Shown here one piece after another: positions 1 through 10,516 of a DNA stretch of 64,000 nt (its first letter is position 1; each line of letters begins with the position of its first letter). The stretch lies in contig MEDZ01000003.1 in NCBI GenBank assembly GCA_001724275.1, positions 33,230 through 97,229 on the forward strand. Reading direction: 5' to 3'. Position numbers and translations under genes: made by a program. The notes under the pieces were generated by a model. It was not told where the DNA came from and made no database searches. It saw nothing but the letters and a program-made list of their open reading frames with translations. This DNA comes from Gemmatimonadetes bacterium SCN 70-22. GTDB lineage: Bacteria > Gemmatimonadota > Gemmatimonadetes > Gemmatimonadales > Gemmatimonadaceae.

Positions 1-699
1 CCCCTCCCCCCCCTCCGGCCCCCCCCCATAAAACGCCTCCCCCACGCCCCCCGCAATCGCCGCCTGCGTATCCGCATCCCCGCCTAACGACACCGCCAGC
101 CGCACCGCCTCTTCCCACGACGTCGACTCCAGGAACGCGATCAGCGCCTCCGGAACCGACCCCTGGCACGACACGTCGAACCGGTACGACGGGCGGATCT
201 CGGCCACCGTGCGATCGAGGTCGTACCCGAAGCGCCCGCTGATCTCCTCGCGGATCCCCGCCTTCGGCACCCCCGTGCGCGCCAGGTACACCGCCAGCGC
301 CACCGCTTGCGCCCCGCGAATCCCCTCCGGGTGATCGTGCGTGACCATCGCGCTCCTCGCCGCCTCGGCCAGCACCGCGTCGACCGAGTCGAACGCCCAC
401 CCCACCGGCGCCACCCGCATCGCCGAACCGTTCCCCCAGCTGTTGTACGGCGCCGGGTTGGGCGACCAGAGCCACTGGATGAACGACCCGCCGTACCCCG
501 CATCGGGGTGTCGCCGACCGAACTCGCGGTACGCATCCTCGTAGGGCACCCCGGTGAGTATCGCGTGCGCGGTCGCGCAGGTGAGCACCGTGTCGTCGGT
601 GTAGCGGCTGTGCGGGTGCCGCATCCGTATGCGCGTCGACTTCTTGGGGTGGTGCTCATACACCGACCCGATGATGTCACCGGCGATCACGCCGATCAT
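1..699 (-). CDS. ADP-ribosylglycohydrolase family protein (partial, 3' end outside window)
   Basis: Only the first 233 codons are visible; the gene runs off the left edge without a stop. ADP-ribosylglycohydrolases of the DraG/ARH family remove ADP-ribose from proteins or small molecules using two Mg2+ ions. The N-terminus MIGVIAGDIIGSVYEH is typical of the family. The metal motif TDDT is at residues 34-37, NGSAMR at 90-95 and GGDADT at 206-211, so both halves of the active site are present. The ATG at 699-697 is chosen because the family begins almost exactly with this sequence; a GGGAG stretch lies just upstream. The extreme left end is a run of C on the plus strand, where a base-calling slip could disturb the frame. 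The substrate cannot be told from sequence. Confidence 0.9.
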   Translation of the reverse strand, partial: MIGVIAGDIIGSVYEHHPKKSTRIRMRHPHSRYTDDTVLTCATAHAILTGVPYEDAYREFGRRHPDAGYGGSFIQWLWSPNPAPYNSWGNGSAMRVAPVGWAFDSVDAVLAEAARSAMVTHDHPEGIRGAQAVALAVYLARTGVPKAGIREEISGRFGYDLDRTVAEIRPSYRFDVSCQGSVPEALIAFLESTSWEEAVRLAVSLGGDADTQAAIAGGVGEAFYGGGPEGGEG

Positions 700-780
700 G
701 TGGCGCTCCCGGTAAGCCTCACGTTATGCCTGCTCGCACGTACGCCCATCGGGGCTGGCAGTGGCACCTCCGTGCAAGTC

Positions 781-1146
781 TCAACAGCCATAGTGCTTCA
801 GCATCGTCTTCGCGTCCAGAACCTCATCCGTCCAACACAGCGGCTTCCGCCCCTGCCGCCGAAAGGCGATGACGGCGCCAGGACTCCCGGTCTCGGCGAG
901 GTTCTTAGCGACACGGCGGCGGAACGATGCCTCGGCCGCCGCTTCGGTCATGCATCCGACAGTCCATAGCCGGCCATGATACAGGAAGGAGCAAACGAGC
1001 TCCGCAACGACGTACGGGCGCTGCTTCGAGGCCTTTCTCCGGCTCCGCATGATCTGACTGGGGTGTGGATTGAAGTCCCTGAGGTGGTAGTGCTTCTCCG
1101 TCTGGCGATCGTAACTGGGTGCGTGGTCCTCCCTCGACTTCCTCAC
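781..1146 (-). CDS. Small basic protein of unknown function, second gene of a coupled pair
   Basis: A 121-residue protein that I do not recognise. It begins VRKSREDHAPSYD, is rich in Arg and Lys, and ends KTMLKHYGC. The frame stays open further upstream, but a GTG at 1146-1144 is the best start. It has a strong ribosome-binding site (GGGAGGG about 8 bases upstream) and overlaps the stop codon of the preceding gene as GTGA, the arrangement expected for translational coupling. The upstream extension would read a low-complexity out-of-frame copy of the neighbouring gene. No signal peptide or membrane segment is visible. Confidence 0.5.
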   Translation of the reverse strand: MRKSREDHAPSYDRQTEKHYHLRDFNPHPSQIMRSRRKASKQRPYVVAELVCSFLYHGRLWTVGCMTEAAAEASFRRRVAKNLAETGSPGAVIAFRRQGRKPLCWTDEVLDAKTMLKHYGC

Positions 1147-1661
1147 AATCGCGCCCTCCCGCTTCGTGGCAGCCCCGCTGCCCCCAGTTCCTGAAGCGCC
1201 GCCACGATCGCCGTTGCCGACCCCCCCATACTCCAACTCGCACCCCACTGTATCGGCCACGAATAGCCGCTGCCGTCCAGCGCACGCCGTACGGCGCCGT
1301 GCCCAACCAGAAAGCCGCCCGTGCGCCGCGTCACCACTTGTGCGCAGCCGATGCAGATGCCGGACATGTGCCCGATCGACAGCATCCCCCCGAAGCTCAC
1401 CATCAATGCCATGGCGCCGCACGTGGGGCACGACGAGCGCGCGTCTTCCCACCAGTTCCAGACCAGCAGCAGCGCACCAAGCCGCGTCGGCGCTGGTCTA
1501 GCCGGCACCAGGATGCTGGAGAAGTGTTCCGCAAGCGGCCCGCGGTAGCGCGCCATCTCTCGCAGGATGCGCGCACGACTTGGCTGGCGCCGATCGACCG
1601 CCTGCCAGGGATGCAGGACGGACGGCGTGAGGTTCGGGAATTCGTCGGTGAGGTCGCTCAT
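1143..1661 (-). CDS. Hypothetical protein with a CxxC...CxxC zinc-ribbon-like motif
   Basis: A 172-residue protein starting MSDLTDEFPNLTPSV. Two cysteine pairs, CPTC near residue 78 and CIGC near residue 102, are spaced like a zinc ribbon with a hydrophobic Gly/Met-rich stretch between them (MALMVSFGGMLSIGHMSG). The family is not recognised. The N-terminal third is rich in Arg and Pro. The gene overlaps the next small gene by 4 bases (GTGA), so the two are probably made together. The C-terminus has low-complexity Gly/Ala residues. The cysteine pairs and the coupled neighbour argue that it is a real gene rather than a shadow. Confidence 0.55.
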   Translation of the reverse strand: MSDLTDEFPNLTPSVLHPWQAVDRRQPSRARILREMARYRGPLAEHFSSILVPARPAPTRLGALLLVWNWWEDARSSCPTCGAMALMVSFGGMLSIGHMSGICIGCAQVVTRRTGGFLVGHGAVRRALDGSGYSWPIQWGASWSMGGSATAIVAALQELGAAGLPRSGRARL

Positions 1662-2032
1662 GGCCCGTTTCGATGAGGTGAGACCGCCTCATTCGCACAT
1701 GGCTCCGGATGATGCATCCGGCCGGCTGGGCCACCGTCACAGGCGACGGATTGGCGAACGGGTCATCGAGCCGGGGCTCTCGCCGTTCTCTTCATGCTGG
1801 CCACCGAGGCGGAGGCGGCCGAGAACCATTCTAGCGTCGAATGGCGTCTTCGCGCAAGGCGCCGGGGGGTGGGTATCCAACTTTGCCCAGCAGGGAGTAC
1901 TGTCGGAGGGTATCGCCATCTTCCCTCGCATGGTGGACGGAACGTTCACTGGGCGCATATCGTGTTGTCCTCAGTGCCGGATAGAGTCAGTATGATCGCT
2001 TCAAAGCATTAGGTAACCCGCGAGGTCACCAG
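1662..2032. other. Intergenic region, 371 bases, divergent genes on either side
   Basis: No convincing gene is visible here. Short frames on both strands have no recognisable protein and poor composition. It must hold the promoters of the minus-strand pair to the left and the plus-strand nuclease-like gene to the right. AT-richer stretches near 1975-2015 are the likeliest promoter area for the right-hand gene, but I see no clean -35/-10 pair. Confidence 0.4.
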
Positions 2033-2995
2033 ATGAACCACCTCGTTTCTCGCGCGTCACGAGTATCCACCGTGGCGCGCCCGGTCCTCGATGCGCCCCC
2101 GGTGCTCATCACGGAGTTCCGTGTCGAGCTGGATCTCGCGAGTCCCAGTCACCTTCCGGCCGATGCGCTGCCCTCGACGTACACGAGCAAGCCGCTCGTG
2201 CTCATCGAAGGCGCGAGCCTCTTCGGCGAACTCGCCATCGTGAGGCTGCTGCAGAAGGATGGATGGGGCGGCGTTTGGGTCGACACGTTCCACAGCAGCG
2301 CGCAACACCAGCTGTTCTGGGACGACATGCCGCATCGAGCAGCACCGTTCGGTCTGCAACAGGTGCCTCTGGCACGCGGCATCTACGACCGGATCGTTGC
2401 GGCGCGCGGCGGCAGACGGGGCGGGTTCTTCGACGTCCTCGCCTGGCGAGGCGACGAACTCGCCTTCATCGAATACAAGGGGCCGGGCGACAGGCCGAAC
2501 AGGAACGAGCCCGCGTGGCTTGCGGCCGCTTTGTCATGCGGCGTCGCGCCGGCCCAGCTGTTCTGTGTCTCGGCCACGTTCGCGGGAACCGCGCTGCCGC
2601 AAGCTCGCGACAGGCGCAACCGCGTGCCGAAGGCTTCGCCCTCGCGAGGGTCCGCGGATACTGCCGGTACGATCGGAGTCGTACCGACTTTCCCCTCATC
2701 CAGGACACCGACGATGAGCCAGAAAAAGGAACCCGTCCACCGTCGCAAGATCAGTAGCGCACTGCAGGCGACCCACGGCTGGTCGGTTCGTACGAACGTC
2801 GACGGCTACGTGGAAGTCACGCCGCCACGAGGGGCGCGCGATGATGCCTTCGCCGCACAGGTACGGGCGGCCGTCACGGCGCTCGGATACGAACCGCAGG
2901 TCTCGTGGTTCCGGCGATCCGATGGCACGCACTGCGTCCGCGTCCGGACGCCCGAGACCATCGCGCAGATCGACCGGGGACGTCATCGCGTGTGA
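2033..2995 (+). CDS. VRR-NUC-like nuclease-domain protein with an extra C-terminal domain
   Basis: A 320-residue protein. Residues about 125-175 read GFFDVLAWRGDELAFIEYKG followed by PGD and a WLAAAL helix. This matches the core of the VRR-NUC fold (Asp in the DVLAW strand, Glu-x-Lys in FIEYKGPGD, a following helix), the nuclease family of restriction-like enzymes and FAN1. After about residue 195 there is a low-complexity link, then a compact domain starting MSQKKEPVHRRK at about residue 227, with alternating strands and helices and no match I recognise. That second part could be a separately initiated small protein, though no clear ribosome-binding site precedes its Met. A catalytic role is inferred; no experimental partner is implied by the neighbours. 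Confidence 0.55.
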   Translation: MNHLVSRASRVSTVARPVLDAPPVLITEFRVELDLASPSHLPADALPSTYTSKPLVLIEGASLFGELAIVRLLQKDGWGGVWVDTFHSSAQHQLFWDDMPHRAAPFGLQQVPLARGIYDRIVAARGGRRGGFFDVLAWRGDELAFIEYKGPGDRPNRNEPAWLAAALSCGVAPAQLFCVSATFAGTALPQARDRRNRVPKASPSRGSADTAGTIGVVPTFPSSRTPTMSQKKEPVHRRKISSALQATHGWSVRTNVDGYVEVTPPRGARDDAFAAQVRAAVTALGYEPQVSWFRRSDGTHCVRVRTPETIAQIDRGRHRV

Positions 2996-3089
2996 ACCAC
3001 GGGATTGGGTGTTCCATCACGTGGCATCGAGCGTTTCCACTCCATCAGGCGACCGACTTCCGCTCTGCCCTCTCTCTTGCGACAACCAG

Positions 3090-3218
3090 ATGCCCCACCT
3101 CCTGATCGGCTTCGACTCCGCCTGGACACCCACCAACGAAGGCGCCATCGTCGCCGCCCTCCGGCACGACGACGGCACCTTTCCGCACGCCGCCGCCGAT
3201 TCCGGGCTTCCGTCACCA
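3090..3218 (+). pseudogene. N-terminal remnant of a DUF429-type (RNase H-like) gene
   Basis: The frame from the ATG at 3090 reads MPHLLIGFDSAWTPTNEGAI and then VAALRHDDGTF. This looks like the start of DUF429 proteins, predicted RNase H-like nucleases that open with a GFDSAW strand and its acidic residue. The similarity stops after about 45 residues, where the convergent Fic gene ends, so only the front of the gene survives. The same frame continues open across the Fic gene but only as its antisense shadow. It is best read as the leftover of a deletion or of insertion of the Fic gene. Confidence 0.5.
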
Positions 3219-4436
3219 TCAACCGTCTGCAAACAACCGCACGTACGGCTCATACCTGAACCGCCTGTTTCGCGCGAAGCCCGTCACCTCAGTGAGTATC
3301 CCGAGCTGCTCGAACCTGGCAATGAGCGTGTTGGCCGCCGCGAACGAGGTGCCGTTCAACGACGCGACGTCGGCCACGGCAACGATCGGCTTGTTGTACA
3401 GCATCTCCAGTACACGGTGCCCATTGCCCGCGGCGCGACCCAGGTACTCGGTAATGGCCGTCCGGTGTGCTTCGCGCATGAGCAGGATCTGCCGCGCCGT
3501 CGCCGTCGCCTCGGCGCTGACCTCCGCCAAGCCGCGCAGGAAGAATTGCAGCCAGCCCTCCCAATCCCCTGCGTCGCGCACTCGCTGCAGGCGATCGTAG
3601 TATTCGCCGCGATAGCGTCGAAACCAGTGCGAAAGGTAGAGCACCGGCTTGTGCAGGATGCCACCCTCCGTCAGGAGGAAGGTGATCAGCAGTCGTCCCA
3701 CGCGTCCGTTGCCATCGAGAAACGGGTGAATCGTCTCGAACTGCGCATGAGCGAGCCCGATCTTCACCAGCGCCGGCAGCCCGTCGTCTCGATGGAGGAA
3801 GGTCTCGAGGGCTCCCATGGCGCCGGGGACCATGTCCGGCGGCGGCGGGACGAACGTGGCGTCGGCCAGCATCGCTCCCATCGGTCCGATCCAATTCTGG
3901 GAGCTACGCAGCTCGCCTGACGTCAGGTGCCCGCCTCGCACCCCCTGCATCAGTTGCGCGTGAATTTCGCGGATCAGCCGCACCGACACCGGAAGCTCCG
4001 AGAGTCGCTTCAGTCCTCTGTTCATCGCTGTCACGTAGTTCACGACCTCGTCGACATCGCGGGGCCGCTCCCCCGCCCCCACCAGGTTCGCCTCCGCCGC
4101 CAGCAGGTCCTGGAGTGAACTCTGTGTCCCTTCGATCTGGCTCGAAAGCACTGCCTCCTTCCGAACGTACATGAAGACGAACAGGTCGGGATTGGGCAGG
4201 GTGAGCACGGAGCCATCCAGCCGTCCAAGCGCTCGATCCGCGTCCGACAGGAGTGTCCGCAGATCCCCGGTCAGATCGACCGGCGGAACCGGCGGAAGTG
4301 GAGCCGGAACGAAGGCCCGGTAGCCCGCCGGCTGCCGGACGTACACCCCTGCCCGGCTCGATCGCCCGCTCGTCTGGTTCTCCATGTGAAAGGCAGCCCT
4401 CAGTACAAGGTCAAGCGGCGCCTGTGTTATTGCCAC
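3219..4436 (-). CDS. Fic/DOC family protein, class II (N-terminal inhibitory motif)
   Basis: Fic enzymes transfer AMP or another nucleotide moiety from a nucleotide to target proteins. The core HPFLDGNGRVGR is complete at about residues 237-248, including the catalytic His and the anion-binding GNGR. The N-terminal part carries SSQIEG at about 98-103, the [ST]xxxE[GN] inhibitory helix whose Glu blocks ATP binding in class II Fic proteins. A C-terminal winged-helix-like segment follows (VADVASLNGTSFAAANTLIA), as in many free-standing bacterial Fic proteins, and may bind DNA. The reading frame starts at GTG 4436; an ATG 17 codons later is an alternative. An AT-rich stretch upstream (tttatattat, about 4441-4450) could be the -10 region. 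No antitoxin gene sits beside it, consistent with self-inhibition. Length (405) is usual. Confidence 0.9.
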   Translation of the reverse strand: MAITQAPLDLVLRAAFHMENQTSGRSSRAGVYVRQPAGYRAFVPAPLPPVPPVDLTGDLRTLLSDADRALGRLDGSVLTLPNPDLFVFMYVRKEAVLSSQIEGTQSSLQDLLAAEANLVGAGERPRDVDEVVNYVTAMNRGLKRLSELPVSVRLIREIHAQLMQGVRGGHLTSGELRSSQNWIGPMGAMLADATFVPPPPDMVPGAMGALETFLHRDDGLPALVKIGLAHAQFETIHPFLDGNGRVGRLLITFLLTEGGILHKPVLYLSHWFRRYRGEYYDRLQRVRDAGDWEGWLQFFLRGLAEVSAEATATARQILLMREAHRTAITEYLGRAAGNGHRVLEMLYNKPIVAVADVASLNGTSFAAANTLIARFEQLGILTEVTGFARNRRFRYEPYVRLFADG

Positions 4437-4608
4437 ACGATAATATAAACGCGAGACTCCCCCGTGTCGAACCCTGCCTTGAACAAGACACCAACGGCGG
4501 CGACCGACACCTCATCGGCGCCCCGTCACCCCGCAGCCAATCCTTCCGGCCGAGCGGACGCCCGTCTATCGTCTCACCAACGCTGCGTACGCCGCCGCCG
4601 TCGAGCCC

Positions 4609-5604
4609 ATGCCTCCCCCTCCCCGCCCCCCTCGCCCCCCAGGCGTCCAATCCATCCTCGACGAGATCGCCCAGCGCCCCGGCGGCTTCGCCTCCCTCGA
4701 CGCCCTCAACCACCACCTCGCCCGTCGCATGCAGGAGTACAACGCGACGCCGCAGCCCGAGCTGGGCGGGCTCTCCCCAATCCAGGTGCAGCAGCTCCTC
4801 ACCGGCGACTGGGCCACCACCGGCGCGCTGCGCGTGGCCGACGACGCGTCACTCGAGGAGCTGCACCACGTCCCCTTCCTCGCCGACGCCCGCGCGCTGA
4901 TGCGCTACGTCGCCCAGCACGCGCCGGTCAAGCTCACCAGCCTCGGCAACCTCTCGCGCGCCGCAGTGGCGGCGCTGGTGCCGCAGTTGCGCATGGTCGC
5001 CGACGAGGATGATGAAGCGGACGAAGAGGGGAACGCGCCGCTCCCCCCCTTCCCCATCCGCAACGAGGGCGACGCCCTCTGGCTCGGCATCCTGCGGCAC
5101 GTCCTCCTCTTCGCCAAGCTGCTCGCCAGGCGCAAGGGACTCGTCCTCACCAAGCGCGGACAGCAGCTGCTCGACGACGGCCAGGCCGGGGCGCTGTACG
5201 CCCTCCTCTTCCGGACCTTCTTCCGGCAGTTCGACCTGCGCTTCCTGTGCAACGACGACCGGCACCCGCGGCTGCAGCAGACTCTCGCCTGGTCGTTCTA
5301 CCAGCTGGGCCGCGCCGGGAACGAGTGGGCCTCCGCCGAGTCGCTGGCGGCGCGCGCCTGGCTCGACAGCGCACGCGACCCGATGGACGCGCGCGACCGC
5401 GAGTTCGGCGACATGCGCCACTGGGCCTTCCAGCGGCGCGTGTTGCAGCCGCTGGTGATGTTCGGGTTGCTCGAACGGCGACGCGAACCCGGGACCAAGC
5501 GGTGGGAGTATCGCTGGGAGTTCCGTCCGGCGGCACGGTTCGAGCGCGTGCTGCGGTTCGAGTTCCAGGGCGGCGGGAGGGGCGACCTGTTCCTGATGCG
5601 GTAG
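4609..5604 (+). CDS. Hypothetical protein, about 331 residues
   Basis: A well-formed coding frame whose family I do not recognise. After a Pro-rich start (MPPPPRPPRPP) it has a helical N-terminal region with GLSPIQVQQLLTGDW near residue 55, an acidic loop near residue 130 (DEDDEADEE), and a long helical C-terminal half rich in Arg and aromatic residues, ending FQGGGRGDLFLMR. There are no cysteine motifs, signal peptide or membrane segments, so it is probably cytosolic. It stands alone between Fic and an antitoxin remnant. The start is uncertain because the Pro-rich head may be untranslated; no clear ribosome-binding site is visible. Confidence 0.7.
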   Translation: MPPPPRPPRPPGVQSILDEIAQRPGGFASLDALNHHLARRMQEYNATPQPELGGLSPIQVQQLLTGDWATTGALRVADDASLEELHHVPFLADARALMRYVAQHAPVKLTSLGNLSRAAVAALVPQLRMVADEDDEADEEGNAPLPPFPIRNEGDALWLGILRHVLLFAKLLARRKGLVLTKRGQQLLDDGQAGALYALLFRTFFRQFDLRFLCNDDRHPRLQQTLAWSFYQLGRAGNEWASAESLAARAWLDSARDPMDARDREFGDMRHWAFQRRVLQPLVMFGLLERRREPGTKRWEYRWEFRPAARFERVLRFEFQGGGRGDLFLMR

Positions 5605-5917
5605 CGGCGACGAGTGGCGGGCATGATTCACCGCATGAACTCGTCGAAGAGCGGCACCGTGAAGATCGTATCCCAGGTGGCGAGTGTAGCGGAAACTGAT
5701 AATCTCGCTGATCTCGCTATGATTCCGTCTCTTTTCGCCCTCCCCTCGAAGTCGGTCATCAGCGGCACCACGTCGCCAACACCAGGCGGCATGTAGCGAT
5801 GATCACCTCGTCCTGGTCCTTGAGCACCGTTTCGCCTACACGACAAGCCCGACGTGTATAGGAATCCCGATTTCCTGTACACGTCACCCCCGACGCCTAT
5901 AGCAGACGGGCATTTGC
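5605..5917. other. Intergenic region with degenerate coding fragments
   Basis: No intact gene. A minus-strand fragment near 5628-5700 reads TWDTIFTVPLFDEFMR and looks like the tail of a former protein, but it has no proper beginning. Together with the broken antitoxin to the right, it makes this stretch look like a decayed accessory module. Confidence 0.35.
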
Positions 5918-6070
5918 TCAGGCGACCCCCCGCCCCCTCGGCGCATGCAGCGCCTCCGCCACCACCTGCGGATTCCGCGCCGCCACCTTGAGCAGCGCCA
6001 GCGCCGGACCGTCCGGCGTGCGCCGCCCCTGCTCCCAGTTGCGCAGCGTCGCGACGCTCACGCCGATCCT
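5918..6070 (-). pseudogene. C-terminal remnant of an XRE-family (HigA-like) antitoxin
   Basis: Reading leftward from 6070 the frame encodes RIGVSVATLRNWEQGRRTP followed by DGPALALLKVAARNP and a stop at 5920-5918. This is the recognition helix and C-terminal part of small XRE antitoxins that pair with RelE/HigB-type toxins. Immediately upstream in this frame is a TGA. The preceding part (EQGDLTPAQ, typical of the region just before that helix) lies in a different frame, so a deletion or frameshift has broken the gene. No toxin gene is recognisable nearby. The function is presumably lost. Confidence 0.6.
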
Positions 6071-6336
6071 GGGCAGGCGTCAGGTCGCCTTGCTCGCTCT
6101 TCTTGGCTCTCGATGGTGCGCAAGGGGAGTGTACGCCAATGGCGTAGTAGGGTCACCTCGAGCGGCCCACCATCATCCGTCTGTTGCTCGTCGTACCACG
6201 CGTCTGCGAATGGCGTGAACGCTGCGATGCGACCCCCGCGCCCAACGCGCGTCAGGCTTTCCACCCCCCACCTTCCGCCACTTCGCCGCTGCCCCGTCAC
6301 GTCCGCGCATCGACATTCGATGCTGGACATGCCCAC

Positions 6337-7470
6337 ATGACCACCACTTCCCCCACCCCCGCCGAGCAGCCGCTCCTCCAGCGCCTCTCGACCCTCGACC
6401 GCTTCCTCCCCCTCTGGATCTTCGCCGCCATGGGGCTCGGCCTCCTCCTCGGCCGCCTCTACCCCGGCCTCGGCGCCGCCCTCGACCGCGTCCAGCTGGC
6501 CGGCGTCTCGGTCCCCATCGCCGTCGGACTCCTGTGGATGATGTACCCCGTCCTCGCCAAGGTCCGCTACGAAGCCATCGGCGAGCACGCCCGCGACACG
6601 CGCCTCCTCGGCACCTCGCTGGTGCTCAACTGGGTCGTCGGCCCGCTCGTCATGCTGGCCCTGGCGTGGATCTTCCTCCCCGACCTCCCCGCGTATCGCA
6701 ACGGCCTCGTCCTCATCGGCCTCGCCCGCTGCATCGCCATGGTCCTCATCTGGAACGCCCTGGCCTGCGGCTCCGGCGAACTCGCCGCCGTCCTCGTCGC
6801 CCTCAACTCGGTCTTCCAGATCCTCACCTACTCGGTCCTCGGCTGGCTCTTCCTCACCGTCGTCCCGGGGTGGTTCGGCGCCGAGTCTGCGGTGCTCGAC
6901 GTGACCATGGGCCAGATCGCCAAAAGCGTCGGGATCTTCCTCGGGATCCCGCTCGTCGCCGGCTACCTCACCCGCAAGCTCCTCGTCGCCCGCAAGGGGG
7001 CGGCATGGTATGACGGCGTCTTCATCCGCCGGATCGGCCCCACCGCGCTCCTCGGGCTCCTCTACACCATCGTCCTGATGTTCGCCATGCAGGGGCACCG
7101 CATCCTCGAGCTCCCCCTCGACGTGCTGCGCATCGCGCTCCCCCTCCTGGTCTACTTCGTCGTGATGTTCGGCTTCGCCTTCTGGCTCTCGCGCCGCCTC
7201 GGCTTCGACTACCAGAGCACCGCCTCGCTCTCCTTCACCGCCGCCGGCAACAACTTCGAGCTGGCCATCGCCGTCGCCGTCGCCACCTTCGGCATCGGCT
7301 CGGGCGAAGCGCTCGCCGCCGTCGTCGGCCCCCTCATCGAGGTCCCGGCCCTCATCGGGCTCGTCTACCTCTCGCTCTGGGCGGGGCGGCGATGGTTCGG
7401 CTTCGACCCCGCCGCCGCCGCGCCCCGCCGTTCGCCCCCCGACCTGCGCGCCGGGAGAGCCGTCTCGTGA
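6337..7470 (+). CDS. arsB: Arsenite efflux transporter, ACR3 family
   Basis: A 377-residue inner-membrane carrier with about ten hydrophobic segments. It expels arsenite (and often antimonite) using the membrane potential. The diagnostic ACR3 motif LARCIAMVLIWNALACG, with the essential cysteine in transmembrane segment 4, is near residue 130; FTAAGNNFELAIAVAVATFG near residue 305 is the second conserved stretch. The start is the ATG at 6337: the frame remains open upstream, but those residues are low-complexity and do not resemble the family, whose N-terminus matches LSTLDRFLPLWIF. No arsR regulator or arsenate reductase lies next to it, which is unusual for ars loci. The gene name follows the ACR3-type usage; acr3 is equally apt. 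Confidence 0.93.
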   Translation: MTTTSPTPAEQPLLQRLSTLDRFLPLWIFAAMGLGLLLGRLYPGLGAALDRVQLAGVSVPIAVGLLWMMYPVLAKVRYEAIGEHARDTRLLGTSLVLNWVVGPLVMLALAWIFLPDLPAYRNGLVLIGLARCIAMVLIWNALACGSGELAAVLVALNSVFQILTYSVLGWLFLTVVPGWFGAESAVLDVTMGQIAKSVGIFLGIPLVAGYLTRKLLVARKGAAWYDGVFIRRIGPTALLGLLYTIVLMFAMQGHRILELPLDVLRIALPLLVYFVVMFGFAFWLSRRLGFDYQSTASLSFTAAGNNFELAIAVAVATFGIGSGEALAAVVGPLIEVPALIGLVYLSLWAGRRWFGFDPAAAAPRRSPPDLRAGRAVS

Positions 7471-7589
7471 GAGCGCGCGCCGCCAGGCGCCCTGCAACGG
7501 ATCCCGCTCCGGTCACAGGACGCTCGTTCAGGATCGGACGCCTCGAGGCATGCCCGAACGACCCAATGCCGCGGGCGGCACCGCTGTAG

Positions 7590-10353
<2,764 letters not shown>

Positions 10354-10515
10354 CCCCTCCGTGCCTCCGTGCCCCCCCGTGATAAATCCCCGCGTACAGC
10401 CGCCCGCCCCGCAACGAGTCTACCCCACGACCGTCACCCAAACGTCACGTGGCCAGCACCAGCGCGCGGATATTCAACACGGAGGAGACACGGAGGCACG
10501 GAGGGACACGGAGGA
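10354..10515. repeat. Inverted CACGGAGG-type short-repeat clusters flanking a 95-base spacer
   Basis: Two clusters of the same short unit lie in opposite orientation. At about 10355-10380 the plus strand reads CTCCGTGCCTCCGTG and similar. At 10478-10515 it reads CACGGAGG-like units four times, with spacers of 1-4 bases. The left cluster provides the ribosome-binding site of the GxxExxY gene, and the right one ends 2 bases before the stop of kynA. They could fold into a long imperfect hairpin in either transcript. Confidence 0.7.
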
Positions 10516-10516
10516 A

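Noticed and set aside
6058-7497. Long minus-strand frame (479 codons) opposite the ACR3 gene
   Set aside because: It is the antisense shadow of a high-GC gene: runs of Glu, Asp and Gly with no fold or motif, while the plus strand encodes a clear ACR3 transporter.
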